Shown here: one piece after another, positions 46,841-57,490 of the stretch
Numbering within the stretch: the stretch's first letter is position 1
Layout: each line of letters opens with the position of its first letter
Source: Mantis religiosa
Lineage: Eukaryota > Arthropoda > Insecta > Mantodea > Mantidae
Direction of reading: 5' to 3'
Length of the DNA stretch: 64,000 nucleotides
NCBI GenBank assembly: GCA_030765055.1
Contig: CM060947.1
Location: forward strand, 264,604,886-264,668,885
The notes under the pieces: generated by a model
The model's database searches: none
What the model was told of the DNA's origin: nothing
Seen by the model: only the letters and a program-made list of their open reading frames with translations
Made by a program: the position numbers and the translations under genes

Positions 46841-47631
46841 CTCCATTTGGCTGAGATATTTCCCCGAAAAACCACTAGGAGCTCTCGCATCCGATAACTA
46901 AAGAAGGTGTTAGCCTGTAGCTATGGATACAAGCTAGGCTACAGTTAAACTAGATGATGCTATCCGTCAAATTAGCCCAATGGCGACATCTCTGTATGAG
47001 GCACGGGAGTAATAAGCCCACCGTCGTATGTGGTATAAAAGTTAATAACTTTTTAAATTAGAAGGTCCCGAAACCTATATTCGTAGTGAAATCTGGGATA
47101 CAAACTTTGCAGAGGTGTATACCCACATCTGGCCTGGTTATGAACCCAGAAACTTACTGAACTAAGAAGAAATGGTTTCAAGCAGCGGTTCTGCAGTTAC
47201 TTACAGACTTTTCCTCAGCTGAAACATCGTAGCAGCGCTTACAATATACCTAGCAAGTCATTTCGTTTTCCGACGTGGGGAAATTCTGATTTGCAGAGTT
47301 TCTTCCCATCTTGTAGCTGCCGGCTAGGACCATTATTTGAAGATAATCATTCTCCAGCACGAAAAAGGAGCACTGATAAGGTAATCCGGTAGTACCAAGG
47401 CTTAACTCGCCGCCGACGGGTCTTCCTTATGCAAGACCGAATGGTCCTGATATCTCAGAAATTCAAATCTTTAGGGACGCCTGGCTTTACTCAAAATATT
47501 CTCTACCCGTTTATCTTAAAGTAAGGCATCTCTGAAAATCCTACAGTAAAAAACGGAAGAATTACATTCAATTCTTTGATACCAATATTTCTCAGTACAC
47601 ATATATTATTTCGAGACAGCCTGAAACAAGG
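46841..47631. other. No recognisable gene
   Basis: Unique sequence between SINE-3 and the dispersed repeat copy 2. Confidence 0.35.
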
Positions 47632-47859
47632 AAAATTATGTGTACTTAAGACGACACGACAGAAGTGAAAACCTAAAAACTATTCATTACAAATTATTCT
47701 TAAAAAATATTCTGAAAAATTTAATGTTGACACTCTTTGTTGTGTAGAGAGGGTGGTTTCGAACTAAACATTTCATGTCTTACGCTAAGTGTACTAACAA
47801 ATGAAAATACTCTTAAACAACTGAATGACGACGGACTAGCGACCGTGCAAAGAGGGTTA

Positions 47860-48758
47860 TGCGAGGGCTGTTCAATAAAGAATGAACATAAGTTTTTACG
47901 GTCATAATTTTCTGCATTAAAATTCAATCTTATTACTTTCTGTTACCTTAATGTGAAAAAAACACGCCGTAGCAGTTTCATTGTTGGTACTACTGATTCC
48001 CGCCTGTGAGAACCAGGCAAATACAGACATGTTCAGTATCGCCTACCGCAGCAATGGAGATAACATGCAGTTAAAGTTGATGTTAGAGGAAGATCCGGAG
48101 TTGCTTTCAAACGTAATCACTGCTGATGAAACTTGGCTACATCAGTTTGATCCTGAGAGCAAACAGCAAAGCTCAGTGTGGAAATCTCCTTCATCACCAA
48201 CCCCCAGAAAGCACAAGTGGTTGCTTCTGTTGGGAAAGTTATGGTCATCTTATTCCTTGATATTCATGGAATGGTTTATCAGCATGTTGTACCTGCACAC
48301 ACATCAGTAACTGGACAATACTACAGGGATGTCCTGAAAACATTGAAAATCCATATCTGGCGCAAAATACCTTATTTCTGTGAAGCAGGCTGGATGCTGT
48401 ACCATGATAATGCGCGGCCGCATATTGCCAATGTTGTTGCTGAATATCTTGCAAAACTCAACACCCTCCCTATAGTCCGTATTTAGCCCCATGTTACTTT
48501 TTTCTATTCCCTAACTTGAAGAAACGCCTTCGTGGGAGGCATTATCCATCATCAGAAGCAGTGGTAGAAGCTGCGGTGGCGATTTTGAAGGATCTCTCAA
48601 AAAATGGTTTCTAGCATGTCTTTGAAGACTGGCAGAAACGCTGGGACAAGTACATCGCATTCAGGGGAGACTATTTTGAGAAGGACCATCAAACTAATGA
48701 GGATGAGTAGAGGTAAGTTGTCAAAAATGTTTGTGATCATTCTTTATTGAACAGGGTG
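47860..48758 (+). mobile_element. Mariner-B copy c (internally deleted)
   Basis: The left terminal repeat TGCGAGGGCTGTTCAATAAA follows TA. The right one ends TCTTTATTGAACAGGGTG before TA (48759-48760). The 5' leader jumps from the start codon region (48055-48066) directly to MQLKLMLEEDPELLSNVITA, deleting the whole DNA-binding domain. ITADETWLHQFDPESK (Asp 1) and YHDNARPHIANVVAEYL (Asp 2) remain, and the Asp 3 region is disrupted. Copy 1 of the host repeat has no insert at this position. Confidence 0.85.
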
Positions 48759-49514
48759 TATAAAGGAAGTAAAATCAAATCACATAATATACAGTTTTTG
48801 ATATATTTTATTTTTATATTAAAATGCATGCTATTTCACAACCAATTTTCATATTTTGTTTCCTGTTGCTTCATTAATTTTTTTTATTTTTAATAAAAAT
48901 AAAGGTTCAAACATATCTTATAACATAATTATAAGATTTTCATTTGTTTATTAGTATATTTTTTGAATATTCGGAATTTTTTGGTTACGTATACATTTCA
49001 CATGTGTTATTAGAGATGTGCCCAGTACTGCACAGTGCCCAGTACCGCACGGTGTCAGTATCTCATAGTTGCCAATAGATAGTAGAAGCTCATGGTGTGT
49101 ATTTAGACAAACAACTATCTTTGTTACCAATGGAAAGTTTTCCCTCCTCTATGACCGTTGAATCAGAAGTTATTGTTCAGAGAAATCGTGTGATGAACTG
49201 GAGCTGTGCTGTTAATAACTTGCTGACATTGCTGCTGCCTTGTCCGGTGAAGAACTAATTAAGTATTTGTACTCATATTATTTGGTATTAAGTAGACCAC
49301 ACGAACACAAAATACAGTGTTGGTTTAAAAGAATCGACGTTATATATAGGTACGTGTGAGTTGCTTAGTACCGTACGATAGCAATTTTCCCAGTACCGTA
49401 CGTGAAGGTATATTTTTATCCCCTGAACTTGCACTGATATTAGATTAATTTTTGTATATAGGCATTCCTGTCAACATGGAGACCAAAAAGAAAGGAAAAT
49501 GGTTATAAGAAAAT

Positions 49515-49748
49515 ATGAAAGAAGCAATAAAGAATGTGATAGAAGGATCAGTGACCTTGGGAATAGCAATATATATTGCTGAAACATTAACATCGACTCT
49601 GTATAAGTTGGTGTTACAAGAAAAGGCACAAAAACATAACAACAAGCCAAAAGCAAAGGGACGCAAGACTAACATTAATAAACCTATAAATAGAGAACCT
49701 AGCTCTAACTCTGTGCTAAGAGGAACTGTAAATAGTGAAGAGCCATAG
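49515..49748 (+). CDS. Pogo-like transposase N-terminal helix-turn-helix remnant
   Basis: The 77-residue frame begins MKEAIKNVIEGSVTLGIA, then IYIAETLTSTLYKLVLQEKA, followed by a basic Lys/Arg-rich region and a stop. The pattern (M-x-x-A-I-x-x-V-x-x-G, then a second helix and T-L) matches the psq/CENP-B-type helix-turn-helix at the start of pogo-like transposases. A stop just upstream (KWL-stop-EN) suggests the original start was earlier. Whether it is expressed is unknown; the DDE catalytic region is gone. Confidence 0.45.
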   Translation: MKEAIKNVIEGSVTLGIAIYIAETLTSTLYKLVLQEKAQKHNNKPKAKGRKTNINKPINREPSSNSVLRGTVNSEEP

Positions 49749-49811
49749 AAGAGTAAAAGAAAATTAAATTTTGGAACAAAAGCCAGTGTCGATTGAAGTG
49801 TTCTAACCGAG

Positions 49812-49937
49812 TGTATCATTTGTTTAGAAAACACACACGAGGCTTGGGTTCAGTATGGATCGTGCAAGAGTTGGACATATATTGAATGTACAGGACAAGA
49901 GAACATTGATTTTTATAGATGTGATCATTGTGTTTAA
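49812..49937 (+). pseudogene. Pogo-like transposase C-terminal PHD-like zinc-finger remnant
   Basis: In frame to a stop at 49937 the sequence reads CIICLENTHEAWVQYGSCK, then SWTYIECTGQE and FYRCDHCV. The Cys-x2-Cys, Cys, W-x-(H/Y)-x2-C and C-x2-C spacing is the PHD-like tail found on many insect pogo/jerky-like transposases. The usual His before ECTG is Tyr here, so metal binding may be impaired. It lies 63 bp after the HTH frame, showing deletion of the catalytic core. Confidence 0.6.
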
Positions 49938-50888
49938 AAAATGTTTCATTAGTTCTAAGACATTTTTATTTTGTTGTGAAAATTTCTAGAGGACGTTTTG
50001 TTGAATATATTGTTACCGCGTTTTGTTTTTATCTCAAAAATACAATAATTATGAAAATAATTATCTTGTGATTTATTATGCAGTTTCTCTTCCTTTATTT
50101 AGAAATATGTACTTTTTACGTCTGTCCGGTACTGGGAAACACTTTTTGAGATGCCCAGTTATCACTAATATTTACTTTAGTTATTTAAAGTCAATATGAG
50201 TCACATTCATGAATGCTCATTACAAATGCTGTTTCTGTATGTTATTAGCTTCATGATAATACTAACACGATACTTGTTTTCCATTTTATTTTATTTAAAT
50301 TTTGAAGAAACCTTAGGTGTGTGGTACTGGGCGCATCTCCCCTGCATATCCATACATAATCTCACTACTCTATACTTTATTACAGGTTAGTACATATTTT
50401 ATTACATATCACATACATTTCAATTGTTTTGTCCATTGAAAAAACATAACGTATAAGTTGTAAATGAAAATAAACGCCAAACCTCATTTTAATACGTGAT
50501 AATTTTATTACTTACGTGTTATTACATTTAATTTATTGATGTTTTAAGTTTTACTACTCACAATAAAGAGAAATTGCCAATAAAAATAACCAGTTCTTAA
50601 ATGAAACATCTCTTTCACGAATTCCTAACACTTTTGTTTCCAATTAGCACACACTCGTTTTATTTCTCCTTATTATGGTTTTAATTATTGAAATACCGAA
50701 CTTGGGTGATATTATCTGTTCCTTTGTACTATAATTATTGTTTAAAGTGGAATTTGACATGTCGAATTGTTCATATTCTTATTTATTGCAACTTAATAGG
50801 GTGTTTGAGCACAATTAAGTCATAGCATTTGTAATACATACTCTCTTAAAAGTAAACGATTAGAAATGTCAAAAAATTGTCATTCATC

Positions 50889-50910
50889 TTCTCTCTCTCT
50901 CTCTCTCTCC

Positions 50911-50956
<46 letters not shown>
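50889..50956. repeat. Compound (CT)n(CA)n microsatellite
   Basis: A CT-repeat with one CCC interruption changes directly into a CA-repeat. It lies just downstream of a LINE coding end on the minus strand. Confidence 0.97.
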
Positions 50957-50958
<2 letters not shown>

Positions 50959-51137
50959 GCATAATTATTAAAAATCATAGAATTTGTCATCAAAATATTC
51001 ATCTATACTGTAATAGGCTCTGCTAAACAAGAATTTCCAAGTTTATATTTAAACTTAACAGCTGATACAGTATTTTTTATACTTTCCGGAAGTTTATTAA
51101 GTAGCTTTGGACCAAAGTATTGGGGCTTATGTTAACT
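50955..51137 (-). pseudogene. LINE reverse transcriptase C-terminus fragment (LINE-A-like)
   Basis: The minus strand from about 51130 reads ISPQYFGPKLLNKLPESIKN, then VSAVKFKYKL and, after a shift, AYYSIDEYFDDKFYDF, the tail of a CR1/jockey-like reverse transcriptase. It is truncated on its upstream side by the LTR element at 51142. Confidence 0.6.
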
Positions 51138-51141
51138 ATAT

Positions 51142-51996
51142 TGTGACTTTGTGGGTTCGTGAAATTAAAAGTCCAACTGCACAACTCAACAATGTTCTTT
51201 ATTTCCACGTCATCCGTCAAGTTATCCCTCACGCCGGCCAACTGTGCTTCAAATTTGGCAGCGAGAGCCTCGTTCGCCACCTTAATTTCCGCGGTCAGTT
51301 TGGCCATTTTTGCAGTCATTGTCGTTGCCAAGTTGTTGTTTGCCGTTTCCATCTTCGCTGTTAATTCGGCCTTCATTTCTTCCATCTTCTCGGTGATCTC
51401 GTCGTTAGCCGTTTTTATTTCTGTCAGTTTCGCCTTCATTTCCATCATCTTCTCCAAAATCTTTTCCAATGCCGCGTCCATGGCTGTGATGTTGTCGTCC
51501 CGCTTCCTGACACCAGTGTGACTTTGTGGGTTCGTGAAATTAAAAGTCCAATTGCACAACTCAACAATGTTTTTTATTTCCACCGAATCACATTCGGACA
51601 CTTGCCGATTAAACAGAATTACGTAATGCACACAATTACAATTCACCAGTTCGTCTGTCACAGGTCCACTGCACGCAGTTACGTAGACTCCTCCGATTCA
51701 AGTACACAGTCTGTAACCTCACTGGGCGCTCCTGACGCTGCTCGCCAAGAACTGAACTTTCCTCCAGCCCGACGCGTTGCTTATAGAGATCCAACTGGCC
51801 AATCTAGAAGGTTCCGGATTAGATGAAATATCCTGAATGTTCGAGAACTCAGGCGGAGGGGAAAGGGACGGTACCGTGATGTTTTTCCAGCCACCCCTCG
51901 TTACCGCTATAAGACAAATGGGTGGGCGTGGCCAGCGCCTCCCGTCCGGCCCCACCGCCGGCTGGCTCCACAGGAATTCCCGACGTTCGGGTGACA
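51142..51996 (-). mobile_element. Deleted gypsy-like LTR retrotransposon
   Basis: A 4-bp duplication ATAT flanks it (51138-51141 and 51997-52000). A full LTR lies at 51517-51996 (minus: TGTCACCCGAAC...AAAGTCACA). The last 66 bp of the second LTR are at 51142-51207. Between them are a primer-binding-like CTGGTGTCAGGAAGCGGGAC (51516-51497) and the start of gag. Almost all of gag, all of pol and most of the 3' LTR are deleted. A minus-strand TATAAGC near 51785 and AATAAA near 51575 fit LTR promoter and polyadenylation signals. Confidence 0.8.
51208..51481 (-). pseudogene. gag N-terminal coiled-coil fragment
   Basis: From ATG at 51481 the frame reads MDAALEKILEKMMEMKAKLT, then long heptad-rich stretches (EKMEEMKAELTAKME, AKMAKLTAEIKVANEALAAK), ending at the junction with the 3' LTR. 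Such coiled coils occur at the N-terminus of some insect LTR-element Gag proteins. The same frame is also open upstream through the LTR and primer-binding site, but the natural start should be at MDAALE. Confidence 0.6.
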
Positions 51997-52271
51997 ATAT
52001 AGTTATTCTTTCCCCTTGTTTTATATGTGTGGACATCGGAATTTGTGGAGGTTATATTCTCGTTATGTACAAAAAGTATTGTTCGCAGAATAAATATGCA
52101 GGGAAGAGTAAGTCTGCATGAACTCGCACGTGTTATTTTTCCGTTTTAAATGACAGAAGGTTATCTGACCGTATCGGTTACCGGCACTTGACAGACGTCT
52201 GTAAGAACGGCCCTAAGACAAGTACCTTTTTTAATGAAACTCCTGTAGGGTTTCTGAATTTTTATAGTATT

Positions 52272-52529
52272 TGTATGTATGTATGTATGTATGTATGTAT
52301 GTATGTATGTATGTATGTATGTATGTATGTATGTATGTATGTATGTATGTATGTATGTATGTATGTATGTATGTATGTATGTATGTATGTATGTATGTAT
52401 GTATGTATGTATGTATGTATGTATGTATGTATGTATGTATGTATGTATGTATGTATGTATGTATGTATGTATGTATGTATGTATGTATGTATGTATGTAT
52501 GTATGTATGTATGTATGTATGTATGTATT
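52272..52529. repeat. (GTAT)n microsatellite, ~64 units
   Basis: A perfect tetranucleotide tract. On the minus strand it is (ATAC)n and immediately follows the LINE-E 3' UTR, so it most likely grew from that element's 3' tail. Long MYVC or YIHT-repeat frames here are artefacts. Confidence 0.97.
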
Positions 52530-53486
52530 TATTCACTGCAATTGGGTACTACCCGGTGACAAAGTTAAGAATACAGATCAAATTACAATACTAGATTTAC
52601 AACAATAACACAATAAACAATACAAACAAGATATTATTTTAACGTTAGTCACTTAAAGCACATCTAATTAATTCTCTATTTACATATTATATACCATTAT
52701 AATTTAAAAGTTAAACTATAAACTATCTAGATTTTTTCTAAATTTCTTCAGCGACAGGGGACAGCCCTGAAAGACTGCTACAGGCAATTCATTCCATTCT
52801 TCAATTGTTCTACTAACAAAAGAAAATTTTCCTACGTCGGCTCTGTATCTTCTACCCTTAATTTTATACCTATGATCGTTTCGTCCATAATAATCCGGAT
52901 TATCTAAAGTTACACTAACGTCCACCCATGCCTTTACACCAGCATTAGCTTTGAATAATGCTACCAACCTATGTTTTTTACGCCTAATTCTTAATTCCTC
53001 CCATTTAGTCTCATCTCCTTTTATAGGCCCAAAATACTTGCCTCTTTTTATGAATTTTATTGCTCTCTTCTGTATTTTTTCTAATGGATCGATTTGGTTA
53101 GCTCTATACGGGTCCCAGCATGCTACTCCATATTCCATAACCGGCCGCACTAAGGCCTTGTAGGCAATTTCCCTGGACCTAGCGCTCCCCTTTTTCAATA
53201 TTCTCATTACGAAATGTAATGCCTTCCACGCATTCCTAGATGTGGAATTTACTTGTTCGTCCCATCCAGCATTACTTGCCAGGTACACTCCCAAGTATTT
53301 GCAGCTGTCCACCTGTGGAATTTGCACCCCTCCCATGTGATAGTTAACAATAATTTTGCCCTCAGTTCTACTAAAAACAATGGACTTTCTTTTTCTTGGC
53401 ATTAATTGAGATTTTGTTATCCGCAGCCCAATTACAGATTTCATTTAAATCATCCTGAAGAGCGGTTTCATGCACTGTATTCCGAA
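52530..53486 (-). mobile_element. LINE-E (5'-truncated) with GTAT tail
   Basis: The dispersed repeat reads ...TTTCTGAATTTTTATAGTATT before it and GAATGAAACATGTTAAAACAT after it. The matching sequence in copy 1 (36400-36440) is continuous, so the ~1.2 kb between (including the microsatellite) is one insertion. The 3' UTR (52530-52715) has AATTGGGTACTACCCGGTGA. Confidence 0.82.
52716..53486 (-). pseudogene. LINE-E reverse transcriptase C-terminal half
   Basis: The first part (53486-53400) reads ALQDDLNEICNWAADNKIS, the helix after the YADD motif. After a frame slip at a run of A the frame 53444-52716 is open for 242 codons: VDSCKYLGVYLASNAGWDEQ (FLG-type block), ALVRPVMEYGVACWDPYR, LEKIQKRAIKFIKRG, then FVSRTIEEWNELPVAVFQG and KKFRKNLDSL-stop. 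This is the conserved thumb and C-terminus of jockey/CR1-like reverse transcriptases. The YADD catalytic motif lies beyond the truncation. It is the longest clean TE frame in the window, suggesting a fairly recent insertion. Confidence 0.85.
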
Positions 53487-53939
53487 TGAAACATGTTAAA
53501 ACATACCTGGACGCGTGTTGTTGATGCGCTGTTGAGTGCGACAGAAAATCTATGGTGTATAGCGCTATGGTCAACATGAGACTGAAATAACGAATTAGTG
53601 TGAGGGGGGGTAGTGTCAGATGGAGCCGACTTCAACCGAATGAGCGCTACATATTCCAGCCTGACAACTCAATATAATTCACTACCCACAAAATGTGCTA
53701 AACGCGCCTAAAGGAGTTTTCACTTCCAAGAACATGTGTGCACTTCTCACTCACTCTTGCTACAGTAAAACTCATAATAACTTTAATGATTATTACGTTC
53801 TTTGAAAACTCCTTAGGGTCTTTCAGTAATAAATCGAAATTAGAAGAAGTTTTATAATCCTTGTCGGTTGTGAGAATGCCTGAGTCTTTTCAGTGGTAAA
53901 GGAGTTATAAACTCAGGTCTTCTTCTTTTTCTTTTTCTT

Positions 53940-55480
53940 CTTCATCTTCTTCTTCTTCTACCTCACGGCTTTGGATTGTTTAACTCGTTCCGGCTCCAAA
54001 TTGGTCTGCCCATCTTTTCTTCGGTCTTCCCTGGTTTCTTCTTCCTATAGGTTTATAGTTTAAGGCTATTTTTGGTATTCTGTTATTACTCATCCCCTGA
54101 ACATGTTCTTTCCATTTATTTCTATTTCTTTCAATAGTATGGTTTATTTCTTCTACTTTTAATTCTGTCCTAATATCCCGAGTACGTTTTTTTATCAATT
54201 TTGGTATATCCAGCTATTGCTCTTATGAATTTCATTTCTGATGACTGTATTCTCGTACTATTTCTTTTTGTTTGTGTCCATGTTTCTGATCCATAGATCA
54301 GAGTTGGCATTGCCATTGCTTTGTATAGTGTTATTATAGAGTCCTTTCTTGCTTTATTTTTAATGTTCTTTTTATCGTGCCTGTTATATAATTAAATTTA
54401 TTTATTTTCTATATTATATCAGCGCCCCCTTGATACGAGACATTACATTCTAAATACTTAAAGTGTGATTTCTGCTCAATTATTATGATATCTAACACTA
54501 GTTTTGATCTTACTGGATTATTTCCTTTAAATGCCATGGTTTTGGATTTATTTGCTGATATTTTTATTCCATATTCAGTAGCAATTTTATCTAGACTATA
54601 CAGCATTTGCTGCAGGTCATCTTCATTTGTGGCCATTATTATTTGATCATCTGCATACAACAGAGTTTTAAATTTAGCTCCTGATACATTATTGCCTCCA
54701 TTGACTTTATTCGGCCAAATCCTTACTATTTCGTCAACATACAAATTAAATAGTGCGGTTGATAAAGGACAACCTTGTCTTACGCCACCATCAACTATTA
54801 CTGGTTCTCTTTTATTTGTTTTTATTTTTGTGTCAATGTACATACTTTTTATAACTTCAATTAGTTGTAAAGTTATGCCTCTATTATTTAAAATTTTCCA
54901 AAGTATCATTCGTGATACTTTGTCAAAAGCTTTATAATAGTCACTAAATAGTAAGTGCGTCTCTAAATTTTGCTCTGGTCGTTTTTCTATTATTTGTTTA
55001 AGAGTAAAAACACTGTCAATGGTGCTTCTTCCTTTTCTAAAACCAGTTTGTTCTTCTAGGAGTATTGCATCTGTTATTTTGTTTAACGGAGTACTTATTA
55101 TTTTGGCATATATTTAGTAGGCAGCACACAGTAAACTAATCCCTCTATAATTTTCAGGTCTTGTTTTTCCCCTTTGTTAAATATTGATATCACTTTAGCT
55201 ATCTTCCATTCTTGCGGTATTTCTTTTGTTTCCCAAAACTTGTTATATAGATACAGTAATCTGTCATGTAATTCATTAGGAGAATATTTAATTAATTCTA
55301 AATTAATATTATCTATTCCGCAGGCTTTCCTATTTCTACTTTTAGCTATACTTTCCATTAGTTCTTCTTCTTCTAACCGGTCTACTTCTGCTCTGTATAA
55401 TTTATGTATTTCCCAATTGTGTTTATCTCTTGTGAATCTATCCGGCTTTTTCTTTGGAGCTTATGAGTAACATTATGTCC
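53940..55480 (-). pseudogene. LINE-F: RTE-like reverse transcriptase, broken
   Basis: Reading on the minus strand from 55480: EEEELMESIAKSRNRKACGI, then IPQEWKIAKVISIFNKGEK. After a frameshift at about 55110 come LLEEQTGFRKGRSTIDSVF, a motif A-like SDYYKAFDKVSR, VRQGCPLSTALFNLYVDEI and LLYADDQIIMA (the catalytic YADD box at about 54660-54640). Then follow LIYGSETWTQTKRN and EHVQGMSNNRIPKIALNYKP, RGRRNQGRPKKRW-like to about 53980. This is the near-complete reverse transcriptase domain of an RTE-type or related element; the endonuclease is missing. Several frameshifts disable it. Confidence 0.85.
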
Positions 55481-55816
55481 CTTGGACACGCTACCAACGT
55501 ATCGGTAAGTTGAGAGAGGGGCTGCCTCTTTGAGCGTCTCAAGAAAACTCCTGCCTGTATTAACCCCCGGCAGAGGGTTGCCTCTTCCGTCCTCTTTGGT
55601 CGTTGACGACTATCTCCTTGTTACCCCGGAGATGGTCTTCACTTATTCCCTGAAGATTGGATGCCTCTTCCAACAGCCTAACCATTTGAAGAAAGTTCTT
55701 CTTCGTCGCTTATCCCACCGTTGAGGTCTTCGCCCGTATCCCTGGGCAAGGGCCCCTTTCCAGGTACTAACCCCTCGGGGCAGGGGGAACTTACGTCTGC
55801 AGCTTTAAATAAAGCC
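55481..55816. other. GC-richer segment upstream of LINE-F, class unknown
   Basis: The composition shifts sharply (CCCCGGCAGAGGGTTGCC, GGGCAAGGGCCCC, CCCCTCGGGGCAGGGGG). It abuts the 5' side of LINE-F on the minus strand, so it may belong to that element's 5' region, including possible structured RNA. No coding or RNA family is recognised. Confidence 0.35.
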
Positions 55817-56016
55817 ATCAGACAATGAATGAAATTGGTGAAATGATCCTCAAATGAGTGCAGGGTCCATGGAGCTTAGAGTTACCCGACATTCCTCTAT
55901 CAGGATAAGAGAAACCCGCAGAAGAAACCTTATCCAGGTGACCCGCCCTGACCAAGAACTCCGAATCTCTTGTACGTGAGGCAGACACGCTACGATCTAC
56001 GCCACCGAGGCGGGCC
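55817..56016 (-). mobile_element. SINE-4, single-unit copy (head plus one 108-bp tail unit)
   Basis: On the minus strand: head GGCCCGCCTCGGTGGCGTAG, then CGTAGCGTGTCTGCC and GGAGTTCTTGGTCAGGGCGG, then GATAAGGTTTC, then the tail GGTTTCTCTTATCCTGATAG, AATGTCGGGTAACTCTAAGC, TGCACTCATTTGAGGATCAT. The tail corresponds to one unit of the 108-bp arrays. This is the reference form showing where those arrays come from. Confidence 0.8.
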
Positions 56017-56464
56017 AGTGTTGCGTGTAAAGGATTGTTCAAGGAGGCAAAGTTCATGACTTTCAGTTCTTCTATCCTTAAAAGATATTTGTGAACCTGC
56101 TAATTCTTCCGATTTCGACTGTGCACGGAATAAGGTAGAAAAATTAACCTTTCTTAAAAGTGCAGTTTTACATAAGAATCTCAAAAGGTATTATATATTT
56201 AGTATTTATACCACTTATTTGAGATGCAAATTAACATTTTAAGGAGAATCTTAACTTAATATTACCCTTGATATAGAATTTCTTCTGCGTAACTTTTCAT
56301 TTTTATCAATAGAGGCTCTAAAAGCTTATCAGCACACCATATGTTGACATATTTAATGTGCCTCTTTTAATTTTCTGAGAATTTTCCCTGAAGTCTTAAT
56401 TTTGAATTACTTTTGCGGAACTGATAAACTAGAAAATAGCCAACATTTTAAATGAGAAACTGTT
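56017..56464. other. No recognisable gene
   Basis: AT-rich spacer. A small frame at 55990-56184 is not supported by homology. Confidence 0.35.
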
Positions 56465-57490
56465 ATATTTTTATGCCCTGGCACGCCAAAGATAAAAAAG
56501 ACGTCACCTAGACAACTGTTTTAAAACCTTTAACTATCAGTAAAGTCTACTTACTGTATTCCCTTGTAACTACAATAAGATAATGTTTATTTTGAAGTAG
56601 ATAGAGCAATAAGTGTTTGTACAAGAGTAGAGAAAGTCATGTATATAAAACATTTGACTATCACTTAAAGTCTACTGTATTCCCTTGTAACTACAATAAG
56701 ATAATGTTTATCTTGAAATAGATAGAGCAATAAGTGTTTGTACAAGAGTAGAGAAAGTCATGTGTACAAAACATTTGACTGTCACATAAAGTCTACTGTA
56801 TTCCCTTGTAACTACAATAAGATAATGTTTATCTTGAAATAGATAGAGCAATAAGTGTTTGTACAAGAGTAGAGAAAGTCATGTATATAAAACATTTGAC
56901 TATCACTTAAAGTCTACTGTATTCCCTTGTAACTACAATAAGAAAATGTTTATCTTGAAGTAGATAGAGCAATAAGTGTTTGTACAAGAGTAGAGAAAGT
57001 CATGTATATAAAACATATGACTATCACTTGGAGTCTACTGTATTCCCTTGTAACTACAATAAGATAATGTTTATCTTGAAGTAGATAGAGCAATAAGTGT
57101 TTGTACAAGAGTAGAGAAAGTCATGTATATAAAACATTTTACTGTCACTTATATCTACTGTATTCCCTTGTAACTACAATAAGATAATGTTTATCTTGAA
57201 GTAGATAGAGCAATAAGTGTTTGTACAAGAGTAGAGTAAGTCATGTATATAAAATATTTGACTGTCACTTAAAGTCTACTGTATTCCCTTGTGACTACAA
57301 TAAGATAATGTTTATCTTGAAGTAGATAGAGCAATAAGTGTTTGTACAAGAGTAGAGTAAGTCATGTATATAAAACATTTGACTGTCACTTAAAGTCTAC
57401 TGTATTCCCTTGTGACTACAATAAAATAATGTTTATTGTAAAGTGAATAGAGTAATAAGTGTTTGTAAGAATAGTTTGTACAAGAGTGAA
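56465..57490 (-). repeat. 121-bp minisatellite, minus orientation (~7.5 units) with element edge
   Basis: The reverse complement of the 6338-7290 array (TACTGTATTCCCTTGTAACT, AGAGCAATAAGTGTTTGTAC, GAGAAAGTCATGTATATAAA). The edge at 56465-56545 (GTCACCTAGACAACTG) matches the far edge of the first array and the array-less relic at 36790-36890. The unit number is nearly equal to that of the first array. Confidence 0.92.

Larger units (their letters stand above)
49013..50339 (+). mobile_element. Pogo-like element with TIRs, DDE domain deleted
   Basis: The left end GAGATGTGCCCAGTACTGCAC (49013) and the right end, whose reverse complement is GAGATGCGCCCAGTACCACAC (ending 50339), form ~21-bp terminal inverted repeats. 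Copy 1 of the dispersed repeat lacks the insertion near 35462. Related CCCAGTAC motifs recur inside near 49039, 49386, 50128 and 50156. Internal remnants encode a psq-like helix-turn-helix and a Cys-rich C-terminus only. No exact target duplication is visible. Confidence 0.7.
47632..53720 (+). repeat. Dispersed ~1.6-kb repeat, copy 2 (expanded to 6 kb by insertions)
   Basis: Segments 47632-47859, 48759-49004, about 50344-50760, 52146-52272 and 53487-53720 align in order with copy 1 (35000-36660). The gaps are insertions: mariner-B copy c, the pogo-like element, an LTR element with a LINE fragment, and LINE-E with its GTAT tail. Copy 1 therefore serves as an empty-site reference for each insertion and vice versa. 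Confidence 0.85.

Noticed and set aside
52188..52608. MYVC/YIHT repeat proteins
   Set aside because: Artefacts of the (GTAT)n tract present in several frames on both strands.
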